Shown here: positions 1-8,155 of the stretch, piece by piece
Layout: every line of letters begins with the position of its first letter
Numbering within the stretch: the stretch's first letter is position 1
Source of the DNA: an uncultured Sporosarcina sp.
GTDB lineage: Bacteria; Bacillota; Bacilli; Bacillales_A; Planococcaceae
DNA length: 38,632 bases
Direction: 5' to 3'
NCBI GenBank assembly: GCA_948469885.1
Contig: CAOKMT010000018.1
Location: 1 to 38,632 of the forward strand
Position numbers and translations under genes: made by a program
The notes under the pieces: generated by a model
Database searches by the model: none
What the model was told of the DNA's origin: nothing
Seen by the model: the letters and a program-made list of their open reading frames with translations, nothing else

Positions 1-38
1 GATTTTCTTTCACCAACGTCATAAATTATAGAACCTGG

Positions 39-69
39 AAAACCCGAAGAGGCGTCTCTTCGGGTTTTT
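39..69. terminator. Rho-independent terminator downstream of the dipeptidase gene
   Basis: A 13-bp perfect stem (39-51 with 56-68) encloses a four-base loop and is followed by T residues on the plus strand; on the minus strand a T4 run follows the same stem. It lies just past the stop codon of the minus-strand dipeptidase gene and probably ends that operon, and may also serve a gene to the left of the window. Confidence 0.85.
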
Positions 70-81
70 AGCATCTTCAGT

Positions 82-1008
82 TTACGACGGCCGATGATTC
101 AAGAAGTTTTCATAAGCGAAACCTTTCACGTCATCTTCCTTGTAATGCTTCAATAATTCATTCACCAAATTCGGATGCATCGAGGCGTCTTCCAATCCTT
201 GTATTTTAGTTGGAATGCCGTCAAAATCGGAACCGAGGCCGACATGCTTCACCCCGCCTAATGCACAAAAATGATCGATATGTTTGATCAGATCAGAAAG
301 CGTCGCTTCCCCTGTTTCTTTCACAAACTCGGGATAATAAACGACATGAACCATTCCATTTTTATCGAACATCGCTTTCGCTTGGGCATCGGTCAAGTTG
401 CGTACATGATTACATAAAGCTTTGGCATTGGAATGACTGGCAATTGGATAATCCGCTTCTGCTATCACGTCCCAAAAGGCTTTTTCACTTAAATGGGAGA
501 CGTCCGACAAAATTTTATGACGGTTATTAAATTGAATGATTTCTCGACCGAACTCGGTAATGCCCGCTGCCCGTTTTTCCCCGGCACCATCCGCCGCCAA
601 ATTTGCGTTATTCCACGTAAGACCGATGGAACGGACGCCGAGTTCGTAAAGGATCGTCAATTTTTGAAGGTCGTTCCCGATTGCATCTACGCCTTCCAAT
701 GTCAACAAAGCTCCGATTTCTCCTTCTTTTAAATGATCCAAATTATGCCATTCTTTCATAAGCTTCATATTTGGATGGTTGCCAAGTACATCTGTATAAA
801 AATAATGAATTTGATCTAACGCAGCTTGAAATTTCTCATCCGATTTTATATCCGGTTCGATAAAAATCGCAAAGGCTTGAACTTTGACACCCCCTTTTTT
901 CAAAGTGGCGTAACTCACATCCAATTCCGGCGCATCGGTAAACTTTAGCTGGCCTTGCGATTCATATAACTTTAGTAACGCATCGCAGTGCAAATCAATT
1001 ACATGCAA
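82..1008 (-). CDS. Membrane-dipeptidase-like peptidase (M19 family)
   Basis: Zinc-dependent dipeptidase of the renal dipeptidase (M19) family, 308 residues, expected to cleave dipeptides in the cytosol. The zinc motif His7-x-Asp9 lies in VIDLHCDALL; a bridging Glu is at about residue 105 (LTLEGVD), followed by the conserved histidines in DVSHLSEKAFWDV and IASHSNAKALCNHVRN and the aspartate in VGLGSDFDG. No signal peptide is seen. The start chosen is a TTG at 1008, because an AGGAGG lies seven bases upstream and the family begins a few residues before HxD; the longer ATG frame would extend deep into the upstream gene. The start overlaps the end of the amidotransferase-like gene by 14 bases, so the two are probably translationally coupled. 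Substrate is not evident from sequence. Confidence 0.92.
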   Translation of the reverse strand: MHVIDLHCDALLKLYESQGQLKFTDAPELDVSYATLKKGGVKVQAFAIFIEPDIKSDEKFQAALDQIHYFYTDVLGNHPNMKLMKEWHNLDHLKEGEIGALLTLEGVDAIGNDLQKLTILYELGVRSIGLTWNNANLAADGAGEKRAAGITEFGREIIQFNNRHKILSDVSHLSEKAFWDVIAEADYPIASHSNAKALCNHVRNLTDAQAKAMFDKNGMVHVVYYPEFVKETGEATLSDLIKHIDHFCALGGVKHVGLGSDFDGIPTKIQGLEDASMHPNLVNELLKHYKEDDVKGFAYENFLNHRPS

Positions 1009-1723
1009 TTTCTGTCCTCCTGTCACGACTCTTGCCGATAAAATTTTCGAATAAGCGCAAAGAGACAGCATCCCCATTTTCAACAAGCGCTTCTGGATGC
1101 CACTGAACCCCCATTACAAAACGATGGACCTTACTTTCAATCGCTTCGATCATGCCGTCATTCGCTGTACCCGAAACGACAAGCGGTTTCAACACATCCT
1201 TTACCGCTTGATGGTGATACGAATTCACTTTAATCCGTTCAGCTTGCGCGATTGAAGAAAGTATTGTCCCTTTTTTCACTTGCACGAAATGGGAGCGATG
1301 GCTTCTAGGTGATTTTTGGCTATGTTGAAGAAGTGTTTTGTCAGATTGCGCATATATATCTTGATACATATTCCCCCCGAGGGCAATATTTAAAATTTGC
1401 AGTCCTCGGCAAATGCCTAATATTGGCTTATCTACCGCAAGCATTTCATGGATAAGCGCCAGTTCAAGCGAGTCACGTGCCGGAGAAATTTCACCAAGTC
1501 TCGGATGCGGCTCTTCCCCAAATAACATCGGGTCGATGTCTCCGCCGCCCGTCAACAATACACCGTCCAACTCCCGAGCGATTCGGATAACGTCGGCTTC
1601 AATTCCGCACGGTAAGATGATGGGTAAACCGCCCGCACGAATAACAGCTTTGGCATACTGCTCATTTAGTACATATTTGCTTTCTCTTTCGACATCGGAC
1701 GTAATGCCAATCATTGGTTTCAC
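995..1723 (-). CDS. Gamma-glutamyl-gamma-aminobutyrate hydrolase-like class I amidotransferase (peptidase C26)
   Basis: A 242-residue stand-alone class I glutamine amidotransferase fold of the PuuD/C26 group, which hydrolyses gamma-glutamyl amide bonds. The nucleophile elbow is GICRGLQILN with Cys105; the other triad residues are His209 and Glu211 in GVQWHPEA. The GGGDIDP stretch near residue 60 is typical of the group. The start is a GTG at 1723, supported by a GAGGG about nine bases upstream; the next in-frame ATG three codons on has no ribosome site. It lies between an MBL-fold hydrolase gene (56-base gap) and the dipeptidase gene (14-base overlap), all in one direction. The real substrate (gamma-Glu-GABA, another gamma-glutamyl amide or a peptide) cannot be told from sequence. 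Confidence 0.9.
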   Translation of the reverse strand: MKPMIGITSDVERESKYVLNEQYAKAVIRAGGLPIILPCGIEADVIRIARELDGVLLTGGGDIDPMLFGEEPHPRLGEISPARDSLELALIHEMLAVDKPILGICRGLQILNIALGGNMYQDIYAQSDKTLLQHSQKSPRSHRSHFVQVKKGTILSSIAQAERIKVNSYHHQAVKDVLKPLVVSGTANDGMIEAIESKVHRFVMGVQWHPEALVENGDAVSLRLFENFIGKSRDRRTEIACN

Positions 1724-1779
1724 GGCTCAATCCCTCATTCCATAGAAATTCACAGCATTCCAGTATCGCTATTCAAGTC

Positions 1780-2721
1780 TTACTTTGGCAAATAAATCCA
1801 CTCATTTCCTTTCTTTTCACGTCGACATTCACCCGCATGTCGTAAATATTCAAGATGGGCCAACGTTTCCCCGACCGCAAAGCGGGTTTCATGGATCGTT
1901 AATTCCCATTCGAAAAGCCGTTTAAAAACTTCATACACCGTCGATTCCTCTTGGATGGCCTTCTTCGTTTCCGCAAGCCTTTCATCATGATGGGCAATAA
2001 TTTCATCGATTCGTTTATTTGCCCCGTAAAAAGGTTTTCCGTGCGACGGGATGACATATTGCGCATCCAGTTTCTTCATATCTTTCAACGAAGTTAAGTA
2101 AGACTTCAACGGATTATCGTCTCCATGATACCAATACGAAATGTTCGGTGTGATGCGTGGCAATATGTGATCCGCCGACAGAAGCACCTTTGTTTCATCA
2201 TTATAGAAGCAGACCATCCCTTCCGAATGTCCCGGTGTCAGGATCACTTCATATTCATAACGGCCGATCGGCACTTTCTCGCCTTCGACAAAGAAATGAT
2301 CAACTCTTGGCGTCGGCATGATGAGCGATTTAAAGGTATCCGTATTTTCCATCATTTGCCGCCCAATCGCATCTGGGATCCCTGATAATTCATAGTTGCC
2401 CAGCAACGTCCCGATAAACTCGTCCGTCCATGCGTTAAAGCCGGCATCCGCATCAATTTTCGACATGGAAACTTGCGCTCCCGTCTTTTGTTGCAATGAT
2501 CCGGCATATCCAAAATGATCTGGATGATAATGCGTGATGAATAAATCCGTAATTTCTTTCCCCTCGATTTGTTCTTCCCATAATTTGGCCGTATATGCAT
2601 TGTTCAATCCCGCATCAATGATTGTCCAGCCATTTTCCCCTTCCGCCATAAAACAATTGACGTGATTCAATCGGAAAGGCAAGTCTACTTTAATTGGTGT
2701 AATCGCTAATTGTTCGAGCAA
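1780..2721 (-). CDS. MBL-fold metallo-hydrolase
   Basis: A 313-residue metallo-beta-lactamase fold hydrolase. The metal motif THYHPDHFG supplies His64, His66, Asp68 and His69; further ligands are likely His in LTPGHSEGMV, Asp in LLSADHILP and His in VIPSHGKPF. The C-terminal ~90 residues are helical and resemble the winged-helix tail of glyoxalase II-like or LACTB2-like proteins. The start is a TTG at 2721 with AGGGGG seven bases upstream. It is the first gene of a three-gene minus-strand run with the C26 hydrolase and the dipeptidase. A thioesterase or glyoxalase II-like activity is possible, but the substrate is unknown. Confidence 0.88.
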   Translation of the reverse strand: MLEQLAITPIKVDLPFRLNHVNCFMAEGENGWTIIDAGLNNAYTAKLWEEQIEGKEITDLFITHYHPDHFGYAGSLQQKTGAQVSMSKIDADAGFNAWTDEFIGTLLGNYELSGIPDAIGRQMMENTDTFKSLIMPTPRVDHFFVEGEKVPIGRYEYEVILTPGHSEGMVCFYNDETKVLLSADHILPRITPNISYWYHGDDNPLKSYLTSLKDMKKLDAQYVIPSHGKPFYGANKRIDEIIAHHDERLAETKKAIQEESTVYEVFKRLFEWELTIHETRFAVGETLAHLEYLRHAGECRREKKGNEWIYLPK

Positions 2722-2905
2722 TTCAATTCCCCCTATATATCTATTGAAGTTCTGTTTCTATCATACATGTTTATTTAAGTTATTTGTTTAATCGGAATCT
2801 TTTATTTCTATTATTATAGAAGGAACTTAGATGTTTCCCATCTCCAATTGCAACATGTTTAAAGCATTTTCGTTATATTCATGAATGAACAAGGAGGTGA
2901 CGCGG

Positions 2906-3808
2906 ATGAAACGTAAACCAATTTATGTAGAAATTCTAATTGAGTCAGATTTGGAAAATGTATGGGATACCTCTCAAAATCCTCAATTGCATGAACAATG
3001 GGATCTTCGTTTTTCTTCCATCACGTACTTACCGAAAAAAGAAGGTGAACCGCAACAATTCACTTATTCAAGAACAGTCGGCCCTTTTTACAAAGTTGAA
3101 GGTTGGGGGAAAAGTGTCGGCACATTCCATAATGGTGATGGCGTAAGTTCATCCTCTTTACATTTTGGAACAGATCAACGATTATCGCCTATTCGAGAAG
3201 GCAGGGGGTATTGGAAATATGAGGCGCAGGAAGACGGTGTGAAATTTTTAACGCAATATGATTATGATGTCAATTTCGGACGTGTTGGAAAATTCATGGA
3301 TAAGCTTGCTTTCCGGCCAGCGATTGGATGGGCAACTGCACTTAGCTTTGATGTATTGAAAAGATGGTTGGAAAAAGGGGAAACGCCACACGCCCAATAT
3401 TTACGCTTTTTTAGCACTTATTTGATTACGTTTTTATTTGCATTCATTTGGATTTACCAAGGGTTAATGCCAAAAGTCATTGCGATGCATCCAGAAGAAC
3501 AGGCAATGGTGGGGAACGCTTTTTCACTTTCCGAAAGCCAAGCGACAGTGGCTGTCCTCGTGATCGGAACGTTAGAAATATTGTTCGGGATAATTTGGCT
3601 CTTTTACAAACGGAAAAGTCATTTGTTCATATTGCAATGCATACTGTTTCCGCTCCTTACAATCGCAGCGGTTTACACTGCTCCCCCCGCGGCGGTACAT
3701 CCATTCAATCCCGTGACGTTCAACTTATCACTACTCGTTCTTTCACTCTTGGGTTGGTTAGTATGTAAAGACGTCCCTTCTGCAAAAAGTTGTCAACGGA
3801 AAAGATGA
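2906..3808 (+). CDS. yndG: SRPBCC-domain plus DoxX-like membrane protein (YndG-like)
   Basis: A 300-residue two-part protein. The first ~150 residues look like an SRPBCC (START-like) ligand-binding fold, opening with a strand and the EQWDLRF motif common in polyketide-cyclase-like proteins. The second half holds about four hydrophobic segments (around residues 165-290) in a DoxX-like layout. The start at 2906 is fixed by an unusually complete Shine-Dalgarno sequence, AAGGAGGTGA at 2891-2900, five bases upstream; the upstream in-frame ATG lacks one. It leads a tightly packed run with a DUF4166-type gene (10-base gap) and a YndJ-like gene, the same association as yndG-yndH-yndJ of B. subtilis as I recall it. 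Its biochemical role is not known. Confidence 0.75.
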   Translation: MKRKPIYVEILIESDLENVWDTSQNPQLHEQWDLRFSSITYLPKKEGEPQQFTYSRTVGPFYKVEGWGKSVGTFHNGDGVSSSSLHFGTDQRLSPIREGRGYWKYEAQEDGVKFLTQYDYDVNFGRVGKFMDKLAFRPAIGWATALSFDVLKRWLEKGETPHAQYLRFFSTYLITFLFAFIWIYQGLMPKVIAMHPEEQAMVGNAFSLSESQATVAVLVIGTLEILFGIIWLFYKRKSHLFILQCILFPLLTIAAVYTAPPAAVHPFNPVTFNLSLLVLSLLGWLVCKDVPSAKSCQRKR

Positions 3809-3818
3809 GGTGATTTCA

Positions 3819-4433
3819 ATGTCGATTTTCAAAGAAGTGATGGGGGCTGATTTTACACGGCTCCATCCGATGCTTCAAAAAAGATATGATTTAAGCGAAG
3901 GAGACATTTTCAAAGCATCGGGCATGATGAATGAAATAACTGGCGGGCCGAAATGGCTCTATTTTATTTTTCAAGCAGGTGTCAAACGGAAACTGCTTTT
4001 TCCTGAACATGGAAAAGCGATTCCATTTTCGATTACAAATCGGGCATCCGTCTCCGATGATGGGCAAAGCGAAGTCCACTGGGAACGGATTTTTCATTTT
4101 GGCAGAAAGAGAAGGTATTTCAATGCGCTGATGAGCTTGGATACAAATCGTCGCGTCATTCAAGATTATCTCGGCGAGCCCCCTTTATTTTATTCCGATT
4201 TGGCCTTCACAGTTACGGATGAAGGATCCTTAACAATTGAATCGTTGGGACAACGTCTCGTTCTTGGGAAACTTGAAATTCCTTTACCTAAACTTTTCCA
4301 AGGACTCGCCACTGTAAGTGAAAAGTACAATGAAGAAAAAAAGGTTTATGAAATTGCAGTCACGGTGAAAAATCCACTGATCGGGGTAGTCTTCGCTTAT
4401 AAAGGGGTGTTTGTTCCGGATGAAAATACGTAA
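3819..4433 (+). CDS. yndH: DUF4166-type protein (YndH-like)
   Basis: A 204-residue protein matching in outline the DUF4166 family: an N-terminal segment beginning SIFKEVMGADFTRLHPMLQKR, the signature LHPMLQKRY, and alternating beta-rich segments to the end. No transmembrane segment or catalytic motif is apparent. The start at 3819 has GAGGTGA six bases upstream; the GTG nine bases earlier lies inside that ribosome site. The gene begins ten bases after the YndG-like gene and its 3' end overlaps the YndJ-like start by 14 bases, so the three are very likely one transcript. Function unknown; the operon suggests a membrane-associated role shared with its neighbours. Confidence 0.8.
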   Translation: MSIFKEVMGADFTRLHPMLQKRYDLSEGDIFKASGMMNEITGGPKWLYFIFQAGVKRKLLFPEHGKAIPFSITNRASVSDDGQSEVHWERIFHFGRKRRYFNALMSLDTNRRVIQDYLGEPPLFYSDLAFTVTDEGSLTIESLGQRLVLGKLEIPLPKLFQGLATVSEKYNEEKKVYEIAVTVKNPLIGVVFAYKGVFVPDENT

Positions 4434-6054
4434 TTTTATCATACTTCACCTATTATTGGGTATTGCGGTAGCGGTGGTCAGCTCAAATCCATGGCCATCA
4501 CTTATGCTTACCGTCGCGCAACTTGTCTATGTTCCAATCGCACTGCGATTTGTGTTCATAAAGGGAGATTGGTTTTCAAAGAACTATTTTTATTTTGCGA
4601 TGCCTGCCTATGTTGCGGTTGCGCTGTTACAAATAACTTCATCCAAATGGAATAGTATGCTTGCTGGGGTCTATTTATTGTTTACGATTGTCATAGCGGT
4701 CTATGGAATATCTCGATTTCTTAAACGTGGATTCACACATTTGGAAGCATTTTCGATTGACCTTGGACTTATCTATTTAGCTATGGGCGGTGGTTGGTTC
4801 TTCGCTTATGTCGCCCAGTTTGATACCGGATTTAGCCCACTTCTCACGTGGTTAACAAGTATTCACTTTCATTACTCGGCGTTTTTGTTGCCGATTTTTG
4901 TAGGACTATTCGGGCGTCTCCATAAATCTTCATTCTACAAAGTCATTTGTACGATTTTATTGGTCTCACCGATGGTTGTAGCGATTGGGATTACATTTTC
5001 TAGATGGATTGAACTTCTTTCGGTCCTATTATATATCGTCGGATTATATGGTTTGATCTATTTAACGATTCAAACGACCTTCGCTAACAAAGTTCAGAAA
5101 TGGCTCGTTGGCATTTCCTTTGGGTCACTCGGGGTGACGATTGTTTTTTCCTTGTTGTATGCGCTTGGGAATGGTTTTGGAATCGTTGCTGTCTCGATCG
5201 ATTTCATGCTTCGTTTTCATGGTCTATTAAATTGTATCGCCTTTGCGTTGCTCGGAATTATCGGCTGGGCTATTGCTATTCCCCCTGCTAATTACACACC
5301 GCCAATATTTCCTCTTAGTAAATTGCGCGGGAACCTGGTCATTGGCGAACAGTTTCTCGAAAGTGCAATGCTTGAAAACAAAACTTCCACTCGCGGACTT
5401 GTCGATACTATGAGTATATATGAGCCCCAAATTAATCGTGAAACTTTATCACCGCTTGTCGTCGATTTTTATGAAAACACAATGGATTATCGACTGTTCG
5501 CGACTATAAAATGGCATTCGTGGTTTAAACCATTCGCTTTTGTTTATTCATTCGTAAGCCGAAAAATGCAACAGATTAATTTGCCATTAAAGCAGGAAGA
5601 AGTTGAAATGACTGGTGCCATTTATCCATTAAAAGAGGGGATCGACGGGCGGAACCATGTACGCGCCTGGATGCGGAAAGTCGATGGAGTGCCGGCTTTT
5701 GTCGCGCTTTATTCTGCTCATAAAAACAAAGACCGTACATATATGAATATTGCACTTCCCCTCCCTTTTTCGTCAATGGTCGGCATTTTGGAATTGAACC
5801 AAATTGAAAATGGTTTGCAGTTAACAAGCAAGAAAGGTTGTACTTTTCAGTCAGACGCTGGTATTTATTTAACAACACATACAAAACAAAGATTCAAGTT
5901 ACCGATCGAGGAAGTTTTCAACGTTCAAGAAATAGATGGCGGAATTCTCACTGCGCAACACGACATGTGGATTTTTTCGATTCCCTTTTTAACAATCCAG
6001 TATTCAATCCATCGGAATGAAATACTGAAGATGGAGTCTTCCTGTCTATCATGA
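4420..6054 (+). CDS. yndJ: YndJ-like polytopic membrane protein
   Basis: A 544-residue protein with roughly nine or ten hydrophobic segments in the first ~300 residues, followed by a soluble C-terminal region of about 240 residues that contains beta-rich stretches. The layout fits the YndJ family. The ATG at 4420 is preferred over the TTG at 4411, because AAGGGGTG ends about ten bases before the ATG and directly abuts the TTG. It overlaps the end of the DUF4166-type gene by 14 bases. The C-terminal part includes HSWFKPFAFVYSFVSRKMQQ, which resembles the opening of DUF4166-like proteins; I could not test that resemblance. No enzymatic motif is recognised. Confidence 0.8.
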   Translation: MKIRNFIILHLLLGIAVAVVSSNPWPSLMLTVAQLVYVPIALRFVFIKGDWFSKNYFYFAMPAYVAVALLQITSSKWNSMLAGVYLLFTIVIAVYGISRFLKRGFTHLEAFSIDLGLIYLAMGGGWFFAYVAQFDTGFSPLLTWLTSIHFHYSAFLLPIFVGLFGRLHKSSFYKVICTILLVSPMVVAIGITFSRWIELLSVLLYIVGLYGLIYLTIQTTFANKVQKWLVGISFGSLGVTIVFSLLYALGNGFGIVAVSIDFMLRFHGLLNCIAFALLGIIGWAIAIPPANYTPPIFPLSKLRGNLVIGEQFLESAMLENKTSTRGLVDTMSIYEPQINRETLSPLVVDFYENTMDYRLFATIKWHSWFKPFAFVYSFVSRKMQQINLPLKQEEVEMTGAIYPLKEGIDGRNHVRAWMRKVDGVPAFVALYSAHKNKDRTYMNIALPLPFSSMVGILELNQIENGLQLTSKKGCTFQSDAGIYLTTHTKQRFKLPIEEVFNVQEIDGGILTAQHDMWIFSIPFLTIQYSIHRNEILKMESSCLS

Positions 6055-6089
6055 TAAAATAACAACGATATGAAAAGGAGCGGCTTCTA

Positions 6090-6689
6090 ATGTTAAAACA
6101 ACAAATTAAACGTTATATAAACCTTGCTTTGGAAGAAGGCGAGCAAACGATTGCATTGCATGATGAAATGAAGGACTATGCAAAAAAACATCAACTCCTT
6201 CCCGATAATATGACAGTGGTTACGAAGGACAAGGCCTCCCGTTTTTCAGATGCCTATATCGAACGTTGCGAAAAAGGGACATTTGCCCTCGTTCTCGTAG
6301 AAATCCCAATGTTTTTAAACGAGCAAATCGAGCATTTACAAAAACATCCACGGGAATTCGTCTATGTCGAATCCGAATCATTTCGCTTGCTCGGTGTCGA
6401 TGCAGTTTCCTTGGAGTTCGATGAAACGACGGAAATGTATCAAGTGAAACTCGGTCTAAAAGTGCGGCAGCAAGACGAATTACCATTACGTGCATATTTG
6501 GAGAACAATTTGGACGGAGACAAAGCAATTTACCATATCGCTTTTTCTGAAGATGGGGGTCTATGGAACGTACAGTTTCCATTGAATGCATTGGCCCAAT
6601 TTCAAGAAGAAATGACGTTATCCGAAGCATATGAACATATTTACCGCTTCCTTTTTGCTTTCGTCGAAACGATCGAGGCGGGCGAATGA
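6090..6689 (+). CDS. Conserved protein of unknown function, coupled to a methyltransferase gene
   Basis: A 199-residue acidic, soluble protein with no membrane segment and no motif I can assign. It is rich in Glu and in helix-forming stretches at both ends, with a predicted beta section in the middle (EFVYVESESFRLLGVDAVSLE). Similar short proteins in Bacillales are, in my memory, sometimes labelled branched-chain aminotransferases, but there is no PLP lysine region here and that name should not be carried over. The ribosome site AAAGGAG lies nine bases before the ATG. The 3' end overlaps the following methyltransferase gene by four bases (ATGA), which points to translational coupling and perhaps a shared role. 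Confidence 0.75.
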   Translation: MLKQQIKRYINLALEEGEQTIALHDEMKDYAKKHQLLPDNMTVVTKDKASRFSDAYIERCEKGTFALVLVEIPMFLNEQIEHLQKHPREFVYVESESFRLLGVDAVSLEFDETTEMYQVKLGLKVRQQDELPLRAYLENNLDGDKAIYHIAFSEDGGLWNVQFPLNALAQFQEEMTLSEAYEHIYRFLFAFVETIEAGE

Positions 6690-7621
6690 GTACATTCATC
6701 TACACTTACGTATGGCACGGGGATGAGCATGATCTATGTCAATTGGAGATGCGCTCCTTGTTCGGCCACGACTCCCAGACAAATGTACTAAAAAGTCCGA
6801 TTGCCATCGATCCGCGTCGGAGCCCTTTTATCAAAGAGCGGCTTGAGGTACTATATGAAGCGGACCATTGGGAACACCTCATGGACCAAGTCGAAAAACT
6901 TCAATTGGAAGAAACAACATTTAAAGTATTTTCTTTGAATACGATGGATATCGGCTCTATGAAAAAGATTGCGCACGGAGAACGGCGCCGATTGGAGCGG
7001 GAAATCGGATTACGAATCCACGCCGAGCCCGATTTGGATCATCCTGAATCGATTTTAGGATTTTTGACATTTGACGGACGTTGGTATTTTGGCCATTATA
7101 CGGAAAGTGAATCGATCTGGTATCGTCATATTACAAAACCACATAGTTATTCAACCGCTTTAAGTACGCGCGTTGCGAGAGCTGTGGCGAATATTGCAGT
7201 TCCCCAACCCGAAGGTGTAAAAGCAATCGATCCATGTTGTGGAATCGGAAACGTTTTAGTCGAAGCCCTTTCGATGGGCATTGATATTGTCGGCCGAGAT
7301 ATTAACCGACTTGTCATCGGTCCTGCCCGGGAAAACATTACATACTTCGGATTCGAAGGCGATGTCAAACGGAGCGCGATTGCTGATATTACAGAAAGTT
7401 ACGATGTCGCCATCCTTGACATGCCCTACAATATTTTCTCCAAAGTGAGTCCTGAAGAACATCTCGACATATTGCAGCACGCCCGCCGGATCGCAAAAAA
7501 AGCGGTCATCGTCACGATAGACACGATCGACGATGAAGTCGAACAAGTCGGTTTCACCATTACCGATCGCTGTGAAGCGAAAAAAGGAACGTTTATCAGA
7601 CAAGTGCTCGTTTGTGAATAA
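6686..7621 (+). CDS. TRM11-like SAM-dependent RNA methyltransferase
   Basis: A 311-residue class I methyltransferase of the UPF0020/TRM11-like group, expected to methylate a guanine or other exocyclic nitrogen in RNA. The SAM-binding motif I is AIDPCCGIGNVLVEAL near residue 175, and the catalytic motif IV is DMPYN near residue 245, a variant of the usual (D/N)PPY. The N-terminal half resembles a THUMP-less substrate region and carries the TKPHSYSTALSTRVAR segment usual before motif I. The start overlaps the previous gene by four bases. The target RNA is not known; tRNA is the likeliest by family. Confidence 0.85.
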   Translation: MSTFIYTYVWHGDEHDLCQLEMRSLFGHDSQTNVLKSPIAIDPRRSPFIKERLEVLYEADHWEHLMDQVEKLQLEETTFKVFSLNTMDIGSMKKIAHGERRRLEREIGLRIHAEPDLDHPESILGFLTFDGRWYFGHYTESESIWYRHITKPHSYSTALSTRVARAVANIAVPQPEGVKAIDPCCGIGNVLVEALSMGIDIVGRDINRLVIGPARENITYFGFEGDVKRSAIADITESYDVAILDMPYNIFSKVSPEEHLDILQHARRIAKKAVIVTIDTIDDEVEQVGFTITDRCEAKKGTFIRQVLVCE

Positions 7622-7706
7622 AAATTATTTTTAATTTTAGGTTTAACTTGATTGAACGCGGGTACTTACTGAGTACAAGGCTAAACGATGAAGGAAGGAT
7701 GCTTGA

Positions 7707-7820
7707 ATGAGTAACTTTCAACAAACTTCCGACAACGATTTGCACAGCCTTGGCGGAAAATTTGCTTTACTGGCGATTGGCATTCTCGTCGAGGTACCAA
7801 AAGGAAAATGGAAAACCTAG
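7707..7820 (+). CDS. Possible 37-residue small protein or gene remnant
   Basis: A short frame with a convincing ribosome site: AAGGAAGGA at 7691-7699, seven bases before the ATG. It encodes a hydrophilic start (MSNFQQTSDNDLHSLGG), one hydrophobic stretch (KFALLAIGILVEV) and a basic end (PKGKWKT). A second frame shifted by one base carries on as MENLARVTTSSKR and then stops, so this may be the 5' remnant of a longer, frameshifted gene instead of a true micro-protein. No similar protein is recognised. It sits upstream of a structured segment and a strong terminator. Confidence 0.4.
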   Translation: MSNFQQTSDNDLHSLGGKFALLAIGILVEVPKGKWKT

Positions 7821-8044
7821 CACGCGTAACAACGAGCAGTAAACGGTAAGTTTTTTGTGTAAGTGCAACTTGAAAACTGGCTGTTGAAGGCGTCACTCAC
7901 AAACAGTTCGTGTGAAACCCTTGCCTAAAAGGCTTAAGACCACAGTCAGAAGATCAAACTGCATAGACGGGATATCGAATATTCGTCAGAAAGACAGTTT
8001 GTGAATTAGATTTAAAAGAACTTCAAATTTTCCGCGAAAAAGGA
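7821..8044 (+). ncRNA. Candidate structured RNA upstream of a terminator
   Basis: No plausible coding frame covers this stretch. It contains mutually exclusive pairings: CAAACTG (7955-7961) with CAGTTTG (7995-8001), or TCACAAAC (7897-7904) with GTTTGTGA (7997-8004). Inside the first lies a hairpin GACG/CGTC (7966-7969 with 7984-7987), and a GCC/GGC hairpin is near 7923-7933. The segment runs into a strong terminator at 8045-8080, and the next gene is on the opposite strand, so it would be a 3' UTR or a stand-alone small RNA. It matches no riboswitch or intron class I can recall; no promoter of its own was found. Confidence 0.3.
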
Positions 8045-8080
8045 AAAAGCATGGTCCGAAAAAATGGACCATGCTTTTTT
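8045..8080. terminator. Strong intrinsic terminator, probably bidirectional
   Basis: A 13-bp stem (8045-8057 with 8066-8078) with an eight-base A-rich loop is followed by a T6 run on the plus strand and preceded by an A5 run, so it can act in both directions. It would end the transcript from the TRM11-like gene and 7707 ORF on one side and the minus-strand MHS transporter gene on the other. Confidence 0.9.
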
Positions 8081-8155
8081 CGTTGATCCCTTTGGCAAAC
8101 ATAATGCCAATCTGCAGTTACTTCTGGGAAGACTTTACAACTGATTCCTACCAAA

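Noticed and set aside
6090-6689. Branched-chain aminotransferase call for the 199-residue protein
   Set aside because: Too short and without a PLP-binding lysine region or other fold-type IV motifs.
7681-7896. Minus-strand 71-codon frame opposite the 7707 ORF
   Set aside because: No ribosome site, poor composition, no recognisable family; it is a shadow of the plus-strand sequence.
7821-8044. Group I or group II intron in the 7.8-8.0 kb gap
   Set aside because: No P7-like conserved pair, domain V hairpin or maturase/endonuclease frame could be recognised; left as an unclassified structured segment.
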